In this document: positions 1 to 10,893 of the stretch, piece after piece
How positions within the stretch are numbered: position 1 is the first letter of the stretch
Layout: the number at the start of each line of letters is the position of its first letter
Source of the DNA: Roridomyces roridus
Lineage: Eukaryota; Basidiomycota; Agaricomycetes; Agaricales; Mycenaceae
DNA: 64,000 nucleotides
Direction of reading: 5' to 3'
Assembly: GCA_029378245.1 (NCBI GenBank)
Contig: JARKIF010000071.1
Coordinates: 1 to 64,000 of the forward strand
Notes under the pieces: model-generated
The model's database searches: none
What the model was told of the DNA's origin: nothing
Seen by the model: only the letters and a program-made list of their open reading frames with translations
Position numbers and translations under genes: made by a program

Positions 1-14
1 AACTTCTCCCGAAT

Positions 15-179
15 AATCACACGTCTATCACCAGCTTGACCGCTCAAACCGTCACACACGTTAATCACCGGTTTTCGACGCACACTCGACGCCTCTCGAT
101 AATCACACGCCAGCTTGACAGCTCAAACCGTCACACGCCTTGATCACCGTTTTTCGACGCACACTCGACGCCTCTCGAT
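15..179 (+). repeat. Two-copy tandem repeat in the copia leader
   Basis: Copy one is 15-100 (86 bp) and copy two is 101-179 (79 bp). Both start with AATCACACG, contain AGCTTGAC and GCTCAAACCGTCACAC, and end in CGCACACTCGACGCCTCTCGAT. They differ by a few substitutions and a 7-bp indel. The repeat lies in the untranslated leader upstream of the gag start at 214. Confidence 0.85.
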
Positions 180-213
180 CTAAACCTAGGATCACCATCC
201 CCACATTGTTATC

Positions 214-1239
214 ATGTCCGAATCATCGACATCCGCCTACCGCATCCAGCATCTCCTTGGGGAGGAGAACTACGCTACATGGGCTGTGAAAATGACCGAC
301 ATTCTCACTGATCAGAATCTGATCGAATATGTCACCGGTACCATTCCACGCCCCGTCCACACCTTTAACGCCAGTGGAGAAATTGTTGATCCACAGGGCG
401 CGAAGGCGAAGGAAATTCTTGATTGGGATCGTAAGGACCGACAGGCCCTCTCCCAGATCCGTCTTCGTGTTTCCGACGATCCGTTGGTGTACATTACTGA
501 CGCCACATCGTCATCCACAGCCTGGACCACCCTTGCCGACACCTATCAGCCGAAAGGTGTGATCGCCATCGTCCTTCTCCGTCGACAACTCTCACGCCTC
601 CATTGCGAGGAAGGTGGGAACGTTGAAGAGCACATTCGAGCTCTCAAAAATCTACGCACCAAGTTGGCCGCCCAGGGCGCCAAATTATCGGAGGAGGAAT
701 ACTCCATCACCCTTCTCACGTCACTGCCGGATTCCTGGGACACTTTTACCTCAGGCATCGACACGGCATCGTTGACGGACTCCACCAAACTCGTGGCTCG
801 TATTCTCGAGCAGGACCGCCGGCGACGAGCCAAACCCTCATCCGACGAGGTAGTTCGCTCCCGGCAACGGCAAGAAATCGGCAAGCCCGCCAAATTCAAC
901 GCCAAAGTCACATGCTATGGCTGCGGCAGAATTGGGCACATGGTTTCGGATTGCAGCGACGTGAAAGTGGCGAGAACATCACCCCAGTCCCAGAAGGAGC
1001 AGAACACGCGCCAATCAAAGGAGCGTTATGCCAATAAGAATCACGCACACATCGCGGAACCAATCCCTAGCCCCGAATCATCGGATTTTGCTTTTATGGC
1101 AAGGGACTCCACCGCACCGCTCTGTCCCCTGACGCCTGGCTCGCCGATTCCGGCGCCACATCTCACATCATCAAGAAGCGGGAATTATTCACCACTTACG
1201 CGCACAGTGACCGAACCATCACTGGTTTCGGCAGTGTGA
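214..1239 (+). CDS. copia gag-like protein with CCHC zinc knuckle
   Basis: The 341-residue frame starts at the first ATG after the leader. The N-terminal 200 residues have the pattern of the retrotransposon gag domain (UBN2 type), with 'NYATWAVKMTDIL' near residue 20 and 'LLTSLPDSWDTF' near residue 170. A retroviral zinc knuckle C-x2-C-x4-H-x4-C (CYGCGRIGHMVSDC) lies near residue 233, after a basic stretch. The role is RNA packaging into virus-like particles. The true gag-pol frame leaves this frame near 1105-1130: after 'FMARDSTAP' the protease frame is open one frame away, so the last ~45 residues are probably out-of-frame sequence. Confidence 0.85.
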   Translation: MSESSTSAYRIQHLLGEENYATWAVKMTDILTDQNLIEYVTGTIPRPVHTFNASGEIVDPQGAKAKEILDWDRKDRQALSQIRLRVSDDPLVYITDATSSSTAWTTLADTYQPKGVIAIVLLRRQLSRLHCEEGGNVEEHIRALKNLRTKLAAQGAKLSEEEYSITLLTSLPDSWDTFTSGIDTASLTDSTKLVARILEQDRRRRAKPSSDEVVRSRQRQEIGKPAKFNAKVTCYGCGRIGHMVSDCSDVKVARTSPQSQKEQNTRQSKERYANKNHAHIAEPIPSPESSDFAFMARDSTAPLCPLTPGSPIPAPHLTSSRSGNYSPLTRTVTEPSLVSAV

Positions 1240-4200
1240 AATGCGACGGCACCGGCTCCGCTGTCATTGCCTCTCATGTCAAGAGTTCGGCATACAACAT
1301 CACACTCAATAATTCCCTTCACGTCCCCAGCTCACCATACAACCTCTTGTCCATCAGCCGCATTGCCGATGCTGGCTTTCTGATCCAATTTGACAGTGAT
1401 TACATGCACGTATTCACCAAGGGATCCAGTCGACGCGAAATCATGCGTGGCAGAAAGATCGGTAACCTCTACTTACTCCAGATCACTCAACCTGCCAACC
1501 GCATCACGGCCGCCGCCGCCGCCATGCCCGCTGTTCCATCAGTCCCATCACCCGTTCCGACTGCACCCGCCGTTTCCACTGTACCAACCTTTGCCGCCGT
1601 TGCTCCCGCACACTCATGGGACAAATGGCATCGTATTTTTGGCCATATCTCGCCGGCATCCATCCGGATGTTGAAGAACAACAACATGGTCAATGGGATG
1701 AGGGTTGATCCACCAGCACACCCTCAGCACAGTGCGTGGCATGCATCAAAGCCAAGTCACACGTCACTCCGTTTTCCAGCCGAGGCTGAACGGACATATT
1801 CTGACATCGGTGACAACACTTTCACAGATGTTTGGGGACCATCGCGCGTCACCGGCATCTCGGGCGAGCGCTATTACATCAGCTTCACGGACGCAAAGAC
1901 ACGCCGCACTATCCTCTACTTCATGAAGAAGCGCACGGAGGTCATAGACAAAATGCAGCACTACGACGCGTACATTTCCACGCAAACCGGCAAACGTGTC
2001 AAAGCTTTTCATTGTGACAACGCCAAGGAATACATTTCTAAGGCAGTTCGCGACTATCTCGGCTCCCGCGGCATCCGTCTTGAGCTCACGGCACCTTACT
2101 CACCTCAGCAGAACGGTGTTGCCGAGCGGCTCAATCGCACGCTTATCGAGCATGCTTGTGCTATGCTCGCCGCACACAGCTTACCCCTTTCCCTCTGGCC
2201 CGAAGCCGTTGCCTATGCCACTTACCTGAAAAATAGGTCACCCTCGCGTGCTCTCGGTGATAAGATTACACCGGACGAGGCCTATACAGGAAAGAAGCTG
2301 ACGTCAGTGCTCTAGAGGAATTCGGCAATCCCTGCGAAGTCTTGCAGCAGGATGGCAAGAACGGTAAAGTCTTTGTTAAGACTAAATCTTGCAAATTTGT
2401 TGGACTTTCCGACGAATCCGGTGCTTGGCGTTACTACAACCCACATACGCACAAGGTACTTACCTCACGGAACATCACTTTCATACGGGAACCTGTCACA
2501 TCTGACACAGCTCCGCCTCCGCTCAAGGGGGAGAGTTTGTTGGATTCCACTTCGAAATCCACTATGGTTGAGCCTGAGGCTACGCAAACGACGCCAACAG
2601 CCGCCCCCATCATTCCACCGTCTCCCGTTGCTCCCACTCCGAGCACTCTGACACCTGTCCCATCCGTTCCCACATCACCGGCCACCGCACCCCGCCCGAA
2701 GGCACCACGCGACATCAGCAGTGCCATCTCGGAGGACAACATCATCCTTGGCCCACGCACTCGGAAGTACGCTAAGCCCGACAGTGCACTACTCGGCTTT
2801 GCGCTGCCTGCCGTAAATTCCGATCCCATCTCCAATGATCCACTCACAGTTGACGAGGCTAAGTCACGGCCCGACTGGCTTGAGTGGAAGAAAGCGATGG
2901 ATGAGGAAATGGATCAGCTCCGTAACCTCAATACATTTTCCCCAGCACCTTTACCCCGTGATCGTACCGCCATTCCCTGTAAATGGGTTTTCCGTGTTAA
3001 GCGCGATGAGAACGGCTCTATCACACGCTACAAGGCCCGTCTCGTTGCTAAGGGATTTTCTCAGATCCCCGGCATCGACTTTGACGAAACTTTTGCACCC
3101 GTCGTTCGCATGGAAACCATCCGTCTACTTCTCGCTCTTGCCGCCCGTTACAACCTCGACATACACGTGGTTGATGTTATCGGTGCTTACCTCAACGGCA
3201 AGCTCGATGAGGAGATTTACATGCAACAACCCGAGTTATACCAGGACGGCACGACTCTCGCACTACGACTCAACAAGGCTATGTATGATCTAAGCAGTCC
3301 GGCCGTGTCTGGAACATTGAACTCAACTCATCCTTCCTCTCCCGCGGATACTCACGCCTTCTATCCGACCAGTGCGTTTACATCAAACGTAGCGGCACCG
3401 ACATCACGATCATAGCCGTTCATGTTGATGACATGACCATCCTTGCATCATCGCCCGCCCTCATCGCTGCCGCGGAATCCGAACTTGAGCAGATGTTCAA
3501 TATCAAGAAACTCGGTGATATTCGCCAACTTTTGGGAATGGAGATCACTCGAGACACTGACGGTTCTATCTTTGTGAGCCAGTCACAGTACATCACCAAG
3601 ATTCTCGAGCGATTCCAGATGCAGAACTCCAACCCCTCCACCACACCGATGGATCCCCACGTGAAACTCACCAAGACGCCAGACTCGGAGTCTCACCCTG
3701 AGATCAAACGTGTCTATCAGCACATGGTTGGATCACTCATGTACGCCGCCATTTCCACACGGCCCGACATCTCCTTTGCCGTTCAGACTCTCTCCCAGTT
3801 CAGTCTGAATCCCGGCCCCGCTCACCTCACCGCCGTCAAACGAGTTTTCCGCTACCTTCGCGGCACTGTCAATCTCGGTATCAAATACACGTCGGATCAG
3901 CACTCCACCATCGAGTTATTCTCTGATGCCGACTGGGCTAACTCGCCCGACGACCGCCGATCTGTCACCGGCTACCTCTCAACCCTTGCAGGGGGAGTTG
4001 TGACTTGGAACTCAAAGAAGCAACCAACCACGGCGCTATCGAGCATGGAGGCAGAGTACATGGCTCTTGCATCAGCCACCCGCGAAGCTCTCTGGCTTCG
4101 TAGTATGCTCTCTGAGCTCGGCTACGCACCCCATCTTCCCACTCACATCTCTGTTGACAATCACGGCACTATCTCCTTCGCGCAGAACTCTGGTTTCCAC

Positions 4201-4377
4201 GCCCGCTCCAAACATATTGACGTTCGGCACCACTTCATTCGGGAGAACCTCACTTCTAACGAAGTATCAGTTTCCTACTGCCCTACCTCGGAGAACACCG
4301 CGGACTTGTTTACCAAAGCACTTGACAAGTCCAAGCACGAGTATTTCGTCTCTCGACTTGGAATGACTCGCGCTTGA
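1130..4377 (+). pseudogene. copia pol: protease, integrase, reverse transcriptase, RNase H, in several frames
   Basis: The protease motif DSGATSH lies near 1140-1160. The integrase zinc region begins with HRIFGH near 1630. Its CxxC (CVAC) is present only in another frame around 1730, which implies two compensating indels. Catalytic aspartates follow in 'TDVWGP' and 'CDNAKEY', and the glutamate in 'NGVAERLN'. A base is missing near 2297 ('AYTGKK' shifts frame to 'ALEEFGNP'). The reverse transcriptase follows ('CKWVFRVK', 'YKARLVAKGFSQ'). Another base is missing near 3290, before 'QSGRVWN'. The RT active site HVDDM is at about 3420 and RNase H motifs DADWAN and SSMEAEYMALA follow. The element ends with 'RSKHIDVRHHFIRE' and a stop at 4377. 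Four frame changes rule out one continuous polyprotein. Confidence 0.9.
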
Positions 4378-4384
4378 GGGGGAG

Positions 4385-4562
4385 TGTTGTAATTATAATT
4401 ATTTCCCCGAGATTCTACCCGATTCTATTTACTCAGCTATTGCTAATTCTCTCTTCACTGTAGTAGAATCTTCTAGATATTATCCGTAGTATATAAGCCC
4501 GTAGTTCAACCACTGAATGCATTATTCTTCTCTTGTTCACACTCATCGAACATCATCCAACA
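4385..4562 (+). repeat. copia 3' LTR (178 bp)
   Basis: It starts TGTTGTAATT right after the GAGGGGGAG that follows the pol stop and ends CATCCAACA, giving TGTTG...CAACA terminal inverted repeats. A TATA-like AGTATATAAG lies near 4488-4497. A second CATCCAACA occurs at 4582-4590. I place the end at 4562 because residues encoded from 4563 on (SILNYIQ) already align with F-box paralogues (PILSFIQ). The 5' LTR needed to confirm this is outside the window. Confidence 0.7.
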
Positions 4563-5517
4563 ATACTTCTATCCTCAATTACATCCAACACATCGAAGTG
4601 CACCTCGGCGATGAGCCGTTCGAATGCGGAATACTCGAGCGGTTCAGTTATTGTACGAGCCTCGTGTCCCTCTCCATCGTCGTCACCAATCAGGCACTCA
4701 AAATAATTCACTCGCTAGACGCGCAATTGGCGTCCATGTGCCACCAGCTGTATGTCTGGGGATACTACGCGTCGTCCCTCTCGCGATTCGAGCTCCGAAG
4801 CGAGGGCAGCCGACACAGAAACCCCGTGTACGTCAAGTTGAGCACAATGCTCCAAATGCTCTCTCACCTCCCTTGCCTGAAATCCCTCCTCATCGACGAT
4901 GGATTCGGCCTTGAATTCCGCGATGACGGGCTCGATTCAATACCCTTCGACCCGCAGAAACTGCGCGACGTGGCGCTGCACGGAAACAGCTTCCCAGCTG
5001 CCATCCTCGCGCTCCCCTCCATCCCGAACCTCACTTCTTTAAAACTCCATGGCTGCAACTTGGACGACAAGTGCATTCAAGAATATTTTCAGCGCGCGGG
5101 TGGCAGCCTCGAGACGCTCCTCTTGAATCGGTTCTCTACCAATGGTACGTCCATTCCCTCCTTCTGCCTCGCACTATCTCATCTTAGCTAGAACCTGCCG
5201 TGAAATCCGCGCTAGAGCACACCAGCACCAATCTCCGAGACTTCACACTCGAAACAGGTCATCCCGGCGATATGTTATACGCCCTACCCCTTCTCCCTCC
5301 CTCCTCCGACTGGAACTCCATAACGCTGTCCATCGGATCGTCTTTTCGCGATGAGGTTCCCTGGACCGAACTCGACGCTGCACTGGCGAACGATCGGTTC
5401 CGTTCTTTGCGCAAATTCAGGAGTGCATCCGGGAGTTGGGACAACCGGAGAACCGAAAAACCGAAAAACCGGGATTTTGGTGATGGCGGTGTTTTGCCGT
5501 CCGGCACAAACAAATAG
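4563..5517 (+). pseudogene. 3' part of an F-box/LRR-like gene cut by the copia element
   Basis: The encoded protein aligns from its first residues with the middle of the F-box proteins at 8086 and 19081. It lacks the N-terminal F-box, which should lie left of the window. The first exon is 4563-5144, the intron 5145-5191 (GTACGT...CTAG, 47 bp, phase 1) and the second exon runs from 5192. The intron sits in the middle of the protein, as in the paralogues. Leucine-rich repeats are visible ('LTSLKLHGCNLDD', 'LETLLLNRF'). The second exon keeps 'RDEVPWTELDAALANDRFRSLRKF', then loses similarity after about 5430 and stops at 5517 without the conserved 'EEVK..LPRA.ARGIL' tail. The gene is broken at both ends. 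Confidence 0.82.
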
Positions 5518-6433
5518 ATCACTGATCAGATCACTACTCCTGACTCCCTCGACGACACCCCGCCCGACGCCCGTTGTCTACGCCTGCCCCGCACCTAGCC
5601 ACCCGACTCCCTCCCGACGTCTGTCACCTGCGAGGCACACGCGACATGTTGCCGCCGCACAGCGACGACGGAGACCGACCGTCGTAAATCGTTGCATCAA
5701 CGGGCCATACTTATTTCAAGACCCACACGTTGCCGCAGGCCCACAACAGCCATTCAACTTATTGGAAGAGCGGTGGGACCATTGCAAGGGTTGAGGGAGG
5801 AGCACAGAAGAAGAGAAACAATCGTGGGCCATGGCGAGGCTCACCCGCACTCGTGAGTCGCTATTCTTCGCCCAAGCACGCACACTAGGATCCTTCCCGC
5901 CGAGTGCGCCTTCAGGTCCTTTCGCACAGCATCTCCAACCCCTTCAAGACCCACCAGACCTCCTTCACTTCCGTGACTGACGTGCTCCTGGCCCCGCCGT
6001 CGCGTCGCGCGCTCTTCAAGTACATACCTTGCCCTCCCCATCAAGTTCCGCCATATCCGTTCGCCTTGCACCCACCTCCACGCCCGCTCGGGCCGCTCCC
6101 ACCATGTCATGTCCAGGCGGCCGACCCCACCCTGCCCTCCCGCCGTTTGCCTGCTTATTCACAGTCACACTGGCAGTAGATACGACTTGGACATACTTAC
6201 ATATAATGTGACTTGTGAATGAAATTACATGGTATTGAGCTTGTATTAAGCATGCATTAACCAAGGAGAGAGAGAGTGTGAATGGTGACCGTCCGACGAG
6301 GGGGCATTGTTGTTGGCCGTGATGGCAGCCGCAGCGGCACATCACCGCAGCACAGCCATCAAATCGTCGGTGTTACGGTTGTTCCAACTCCCGAATTTTG
6401 TGAAATTCAGCGTCCAGCGTGGATACAAGAAAC
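5518..6433. other. No recognisable gene
   Basis: This stretch is C- and CT-rich in the plus strand, with several short frames that lack known motifs and show no consistent exon structure. An ATG at 5831 (MARLTRT) followed by a possible intron GTGAGT...CTAG (5852-5888) could be a small gene, but I recognise nothing in it. I see no repeat or RNA gene here. Confidence 0.4.
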
Positions 6434-7677
6434 TCAATGATCATGAGACGCGGCAGTTGATGCCGCTCGCCGATGCGCGGGGGATACTCCACACTGTTCG
6501 TAGGGCATGATCATGAAAGCATGCGGTACAACCGAACCACACGAAAAATCATGTACCGCTCGAAACTGCTGTACAAATCCAACAAATGTATCAAACGCCT
6601 TCAACGCGAAAAAATCGAGGTTCAAATCATGCCCACTCCCATTGACGATGACCACGTCGAAACTCTTTGCATCGGGCCACAAAACGCGCTCCGACGCAAC
6701 CAAGGTCGGGACGTCCGCGCACCTCCCAGTCCCAACACAGAACAACTGGTCCTCCGAACCCACGATCTTCACCACGTTCCCAGTAAACTGATTCCCCAAC
6801 GACGTCACTGGCGTTTGCGCAAATATCCCAATCGTCCCCACATCTTTTGTGAAATTGTCGAATGCGAGCATACGAGGGGAGAATGAGTTGGTGTTTGGTG
6901 GGTAGAACAACCCGCGATCCGTGTCGGTGATATAATCGGGGTCGAGGCCAGCCCAGCGGAGTGGCTCGACGTCCCTTGCGGGTGAACTAAATTGATTTAC
7001 AGGGGGAAGCGTACCGGCGGCGACGCTCAACGAGCCTGTGAGTACCAGTGCGTCAAATGGTGAGTCCCGACCTTCGGAGACTGCACCAAAGTTGAGCGTG
7101 GCGGACCCGGCGCTGTGGCCTATTCCCACGACGTTTTTGAACGCCCGCGCCCCCGGAAGTATGGGCGTTGTTTTGAGGTGCCTGGCGAGCTGGGAGATGG
7201 CTTGGGATGCGGTGGGGAATTGGACGTCTGATGCGTTGGCGGGGCGGGTGCTCAATCCCACGCCTAGGGAGTCGATGGCGAGGGACGGAAGGCCTTCATT
7301 GCAGGCGAATGCTGCGTATGAGTAATTCCTGAACTCCTCCACTGGCGGGGACCAGTATTGGCTCGTGTAGGTGATGCCGTGGACGAGAATCTGCACGGTG
7401 TCTAACTCTTCGTTAGACAAAGTTGGGCGTTCAAAGGAGTGGAATGGAATTGACCTGAAGACACGCCCTCCGGTTGACAGAATACACCGTAGATGTCGTA
7501 GGTGGCATCGACACGGCGCAGGCTGCTCGTATTACTCTTCAGCCCTGCGAACATATCCGTAGGATCCTTGGGAACGAGGGCATCGACGTGAACAGGGATG
7601 GACGTCGCCGAGCAAGAGCAGGATGCGCCGAGAGCGAGTCGCACCGCGGAGAGTAGAGCTGACAGGAAGAGGAGCAT
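6434..7677 (-). CDS. Secreted alpha/beta hydrolase, paralogue 1
   Basis: Two exons, 7677-7455 and 7407-6434, with a 47-bp intron (phase 1), give 398 residues. I chose the ATG at 7677 over 7719: a TATA-like ATAAATATCC lies at 7710-7701, 24 bp upstream, and the two paralogues have the same element at the same distance. The first ~18 residues form a signal peptide (LLFLSALLSAVRLALGA). Fold motifs are 'ILVHGITYTSQYW', the nucleophile elbow GHSAG (Ser about 173), the acid in 'VGSEDQLF' (Asp about 294) and the base in 'GSGHDLNLDF' (His about 334), a complete Ser-Asp-His triad. The family is an extracellular alpha/beta hydrolase; the substrate is unknown. The C-terminus runs ~40 residues past the paralogues and may be non-homologous read-through. 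Confidence 0.88.
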
Positions 7678-8085
7678 ACTTGAATCGTTCTTCTTCTGTT
7701 GGATATTTATGAGGCGCACGCGGAAGGCCGTGTCCCCGACATTGCCGTACTAAAGAAGGTGAAGAGCTGTCAAGGGGAGGAAATACGGCGCTTGCGTGCG
7801 GTGTGCGTAGCACATAGCCAGCTAAATAAGTAGTGGCAAGGCAATGAAATTTTGCAGCGGAGGTGATAGCATAAGTACCTACCGAGCCCCCTGCACCGTC
7901 AGGGAAGAAGAGAGTTCAAGGCTGTGCGGACCATCAATCAGATGGGACATCTTGCTTCCCGCTCCCAAGACGCTCTGCATTACTGAGCTTCCGCGCTTGA
8001 AGTGAGTGGCTTCCGGTTTGAACTGATAGAGCTATTGATACTTTCCATGATTTCCCAGCCGCGCACATCCATGTCAAGCTCAAGA
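7678..8085. promoter_or_regulatory. Divergent intergenic region, hydrolase 1 / F-box B
   Basis: The hydrolase is transcribed to the left and the F-box gene to the right from this 408-bp gap. On the minus strand, ATAAATATCC at 7710-7701 is the likely core promoter element of the hydrolase. The same motif precedes paralogues 2 (16747-16738) and 3 (18674-18665, as TTAAATATCC). No equivalent element is obvious on the F-box side. Confidence 0.5.
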
Positions 8086-9281
8086 ATGGACGACTTCCCT
8101 CAAGAACTGGTCGATCGATTCATAGATTTCTGCGATGTAAAGGAGATCATGACGTGCAGCCTCGTCTGCAAGGCATGGGTCATCCGCAGCCGATATCAAC
8201 TCTTTGCCAGGGTGCCACTGACTCTCCGCGCCCAATCTCTTTCCCGTGTCGTTGACATCGTCAATACCTCGTCGTTTCCGATCCTCCCTCACATAAGAGG
8301 GCTCTTGCTGTTCATCGCGCCGGACGCCCTCGACGAAAACCTCCTCGCCCAACTCCATCCATGCCCCAATCTCCGTAGCATTCGTATTGTGGGCGTCGAC
8401 GACCAACTGGAGATCAATGTTGCCGATCAGTCGATTGTGGACTCCCCCATTTCACAGCAGCTGGACGCTGTCCAGCCCCCACCTACGCGCTTGGGCCGTT
8501 GATGCTCCGTCGATTACGAAGCTAGAGCTTGGGTTGTTCGCCAGGACCGTCATTCCGCTACAAACGGTCATGGGCGTGGTATCATGCCTCCCAGGCTTGA
8601 CCACCCTTCGCCTAAAAGGCGTTGGTACTAAAGAACCTTCCCCATCGCCCTCTCCCCATCTCGCATCGCTGCGCACATTGTCTGTGCCGGGTTGCGATGG
8701 CGTGTTGTTCTCGTGGCTTCTCACCCTTCCTACCGTTCCAGCCCTCCATCATCTTACCATCGGAGCAGTGCATTCACGACGCGTGCAACTGCAACCGTTG
8801 GCTCGATATATCCAGACGGCTGGCCATGCCCTGAAAAGCTTCGACCTCGATACCTCATGGGATGGCGAGTTCTTACTACTCATATCCATGAGATGCACTG
8901 ATCGTCGATTCTCTAGTCACCCTCGTTTACACTCGTACCATTTTAAAACACATCTCACCCAATCTGCGGCACTTCACCTGCCGATTCTATTTCCTCAAAC
9001 AGATACCCGAGATCCTCATCCTCCTTCCAACCACATCGAAACTGCGCCCTATAACGTTTATCCCGTTTTGCAGCGATCTAATTGACAAGGAAGCCGATTA
9101 CTTGGATGCCTTTGACAGTGCGCTCGTGGATCACCGATTTCCGGCTGCGCACCACTGGGGAAAGAATATGATTACCGAGGAGGTAACGAGTCTATTGCCA
9201 CGAGCAAATGCACGTGGTATTTTGCGAGGAGATAGAAGGGTGACTTGTGAGCTTCCCTCTTTTTACCGCTATCGACACTGA
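8086..9281 (+). pseudogene. F-box protein, paralogue B, with one frameshift
   Basis: The ATG at 8086 gives 'MDDFPQELVDRFIDFCD', a fungal F-box start; the F-box spans about residues 1-45. LRR-like repeats follow. The frame breaks in the C-run 8476-8480: five Cs where four would keep 'DAVQ' joined to 'PHLRAW', as in paralogue C. The intron is 8865-8916 (52 bp) with a GC donor (GCGAGT) and TAG acceptor. It is at the same phase and site as the GT intron of paralogue C. The second exon, 8917-9281, carries 'FLKQIPEILILLP' and 'TEEVTSLLPRANARGIL', matching paralogue C, and ends in TGA at 9279-9281. F-box proteins link substrates to SCF ubiquitin ligases through Skp1. This is either a recent pseudogene or a homopolymer sequencing error. 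Confidence 0.85.
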
Positions 9282-9328
9282 GATTATGTAGTAGGCGTTC
9301 CTTCGTGTTTATTTGTACTACAACTGTA

Positions 9329-9856
9329 CTATATGGGCGAGCATACCAAAGAGCTCGCCGTATCATCAAAGTTTTGTGTTCCATTCAACCCTGGCACCGC
9401 ATCAAAGGTCCACGAACCCCCAGTAAGCAAAACCTCCCCGGCGCTCGGTCCAGCAGAGATACAGCTGAAGTTTCTGTTAAGGCGTCAACTCAACTCGATT
9501 CGTTCTTTCTAATCACGATGAACGTACTCGAAGAACGTACACACGAAACCGCCCGGAATCTGCGCACTGGAAATTTCCTGATTGAAGAAACTGAGCCCGC
9601 CGATGAGGTTGATGCAGTCCGCGGAAACAACTGGAATTGCGAGGCAACCGATGGGTGGATCGAGCGGTCCGGTGCAGATCGTGATCGTAGGGCTCGCTCG
9701 GGGGACCTCAGCCGTTCAAGTTGAGTTAGTTGCTTGACTCGTTCTGAGGCGACATACGGCACGGTCGCGTCCTTGAATATCATTCCTAGGTGCAGCAGAC
9801 GCCAAGGAAATCATTATCAAGCCAACTAGCGAGAAGAAGTGATAGAGTTTGAACAT
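9329..9856 (-). CDS. Small secreted cysteine-rich protein
   Basis: Three exons, 9856-9758, 9706-9528 and 9473-9329, are joined over introns of 51 bp (GTATGT...GAG, with CTAAC branch site) and 54 bp (GTACGT...CAG). Together they encode 140 residues. The first ~22 residues are a signal peptide (LVGLIMISLASAA). The mature part has six cysteines (contexts TICTG, IGCLA, ADCIN, FVCTF, FSCIS, LVCSP), an even number as in disulfide-bonded secreted proteins. It ends 'SSLVCSPI'. I do not recognise a named domain. The size, signal peptide and cysteine pattern fit fungal small secreted proteins, some of which act as effectors; the function here is unknown. The gene is tail-to-tail with F-box B, 47 bp apart. 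Confidence 0.72.
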
Positions 9857-10115
9857 CGGGTGAATACGACTTAGTGGGGGCTTCGAATTCTATACGGTCG
9901 CCAGACGGTCACTTTATGTTGTTCTTTCATCACTCATGTCTTATCCGGCGCTGACATCTACTACGTTCCAGGGCCCAGGGGCAGACATCCTCCTGACGAA
10001 CAATTGGATTTGCCTACCCCATGTTGACTCGCGGGTTTCACCTTCGACGTGCATCGCCATGAGCATGACAAACTTGAGATTCACGACTCACGATGCTACT
10101 TGGATCGTTTGCACC

Positions 10116-10539
10116 TCAGGGTACTCTATTACTTATTGCCCAACTGATCAGTTGGGCAATGGGTTCCGCGAGTGGGTCGGAGTCGTGGGGAGCGGGGGAA
10201 GCCGTGCCGGCCGTAGGAGCCTCATCGTCGACATCCATCGGCTGGAATGTGTCGTGCGTAGTTTCTGTGCGAGAGTGAATCAGTTCATCCACGGATGGAC
10301 TTGACTGGCCACGCACCCTGGTCTACTTGATTACCTTCATCGTCGCCCTCATTGTCCCTCATCCTACCCCTCCCTCGCTTGCGTTTACGCAGGGATTTGA
10401 GAAGCCGTGAGGTGAGATTTTCGACGTTGCGCGCGGCTTGAGTTTTCATATGCTGCCAGCCGCCTCCCTTGGCATGGCGGTCTCGGGCACCTTCCCAAAT
10501 GGTGTCGTTGCAGCAGGGGCAGTAAACTTTGCGAGACAT
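10116..10539 (-). CDS. Short zinc-finger protein resembling the start of a transposon (TNP2/KDZ-like) protein
   Basis: Exons 10539-10317 and 10264-10116 (intron 52 bp, GTGCGT...ACAG) encode 123 residues. The N-terminus 'KVYCPCCNDTIWEGARDRH' has a C-x2-C...H arrangement like the first residues of basidiomycete TNP2/CACTA or KDZ element proteins. A strongly basic stretch (KSLRKRKRGRGR) and an acidic region (PMDVDDEAP) follow. It stops early, within a perfect 26-bp palindrome. No transposase catalytic region follows, so it is probably a truncated transposon remnant. The family link is inference. Confidence 0.45.
10135..10160. repeat. Perfect 26-bp palindrome
   Basis: The sequence reads identically on both strands (ATTGCCCAACTGA and its complement). 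It lies in the last exon of the 10116-10539 frame, just before its stop codon. Confidence 0.9.
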
Positions 10540-10893
10540 GAGTGTTGCATGAGCGCGTTCAATTCAGAGCGTGTGTTGGCGTATCACGGGAGAGAGCAAG
10601 TGGAGTAGCTGATGTCATCGGCACGTCATCGGAGATCAATATCACATTCCCTTCTTCCTCTCTCCCACCACCACGACCACTCCGTCCCAGCGTCGCACAC
10701 TGCCCACCGTCGTCCCTGCTGGTCACAACGTCCCAAAGGATACCCCTGCTGAATCGCTGCACCGAGCTTGCAGCTCCTGCTGCGTAGCAGGGCCCATCTC
10801 CAATGGCTCCACCTAACTCCATGCCCAAACGGAGAAGTCATACAATATAAGTACGGTACGCACTTTGTCGCTTATTCCCAAGTCTCTCCCCTC

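Larger units (their letters stand above)
1..4562 (+). mobile_element. Ty1/copia LTR retrotransposon, 5' end outside the window, decayed
   Basis: The domain order gag, protease, integrase, reverse transcriptase, RNase H is that of Ty1/copia (Pseudoviridae) elements. The 5' LTR is not in the window; positions 1-213 are 5' leader. A 3' LTR candidate lies at 4385-4562. The polyprotein is broken by several single-base frameshifts, so the copy is unlikely to move by itself. It sits inside an F-box/LRR-like gene: the sequence just after the LTR continues a protein homologous to F-box genes at 8086 and 19081 in this window. Confidence 0.93.

Noticed and set aside
10559..10841. Minus-strand frames of 71-89 codons
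   Set aside because: No start context, no motif, and overlapping in several frames as expected for GC-rich non-coding DNA.
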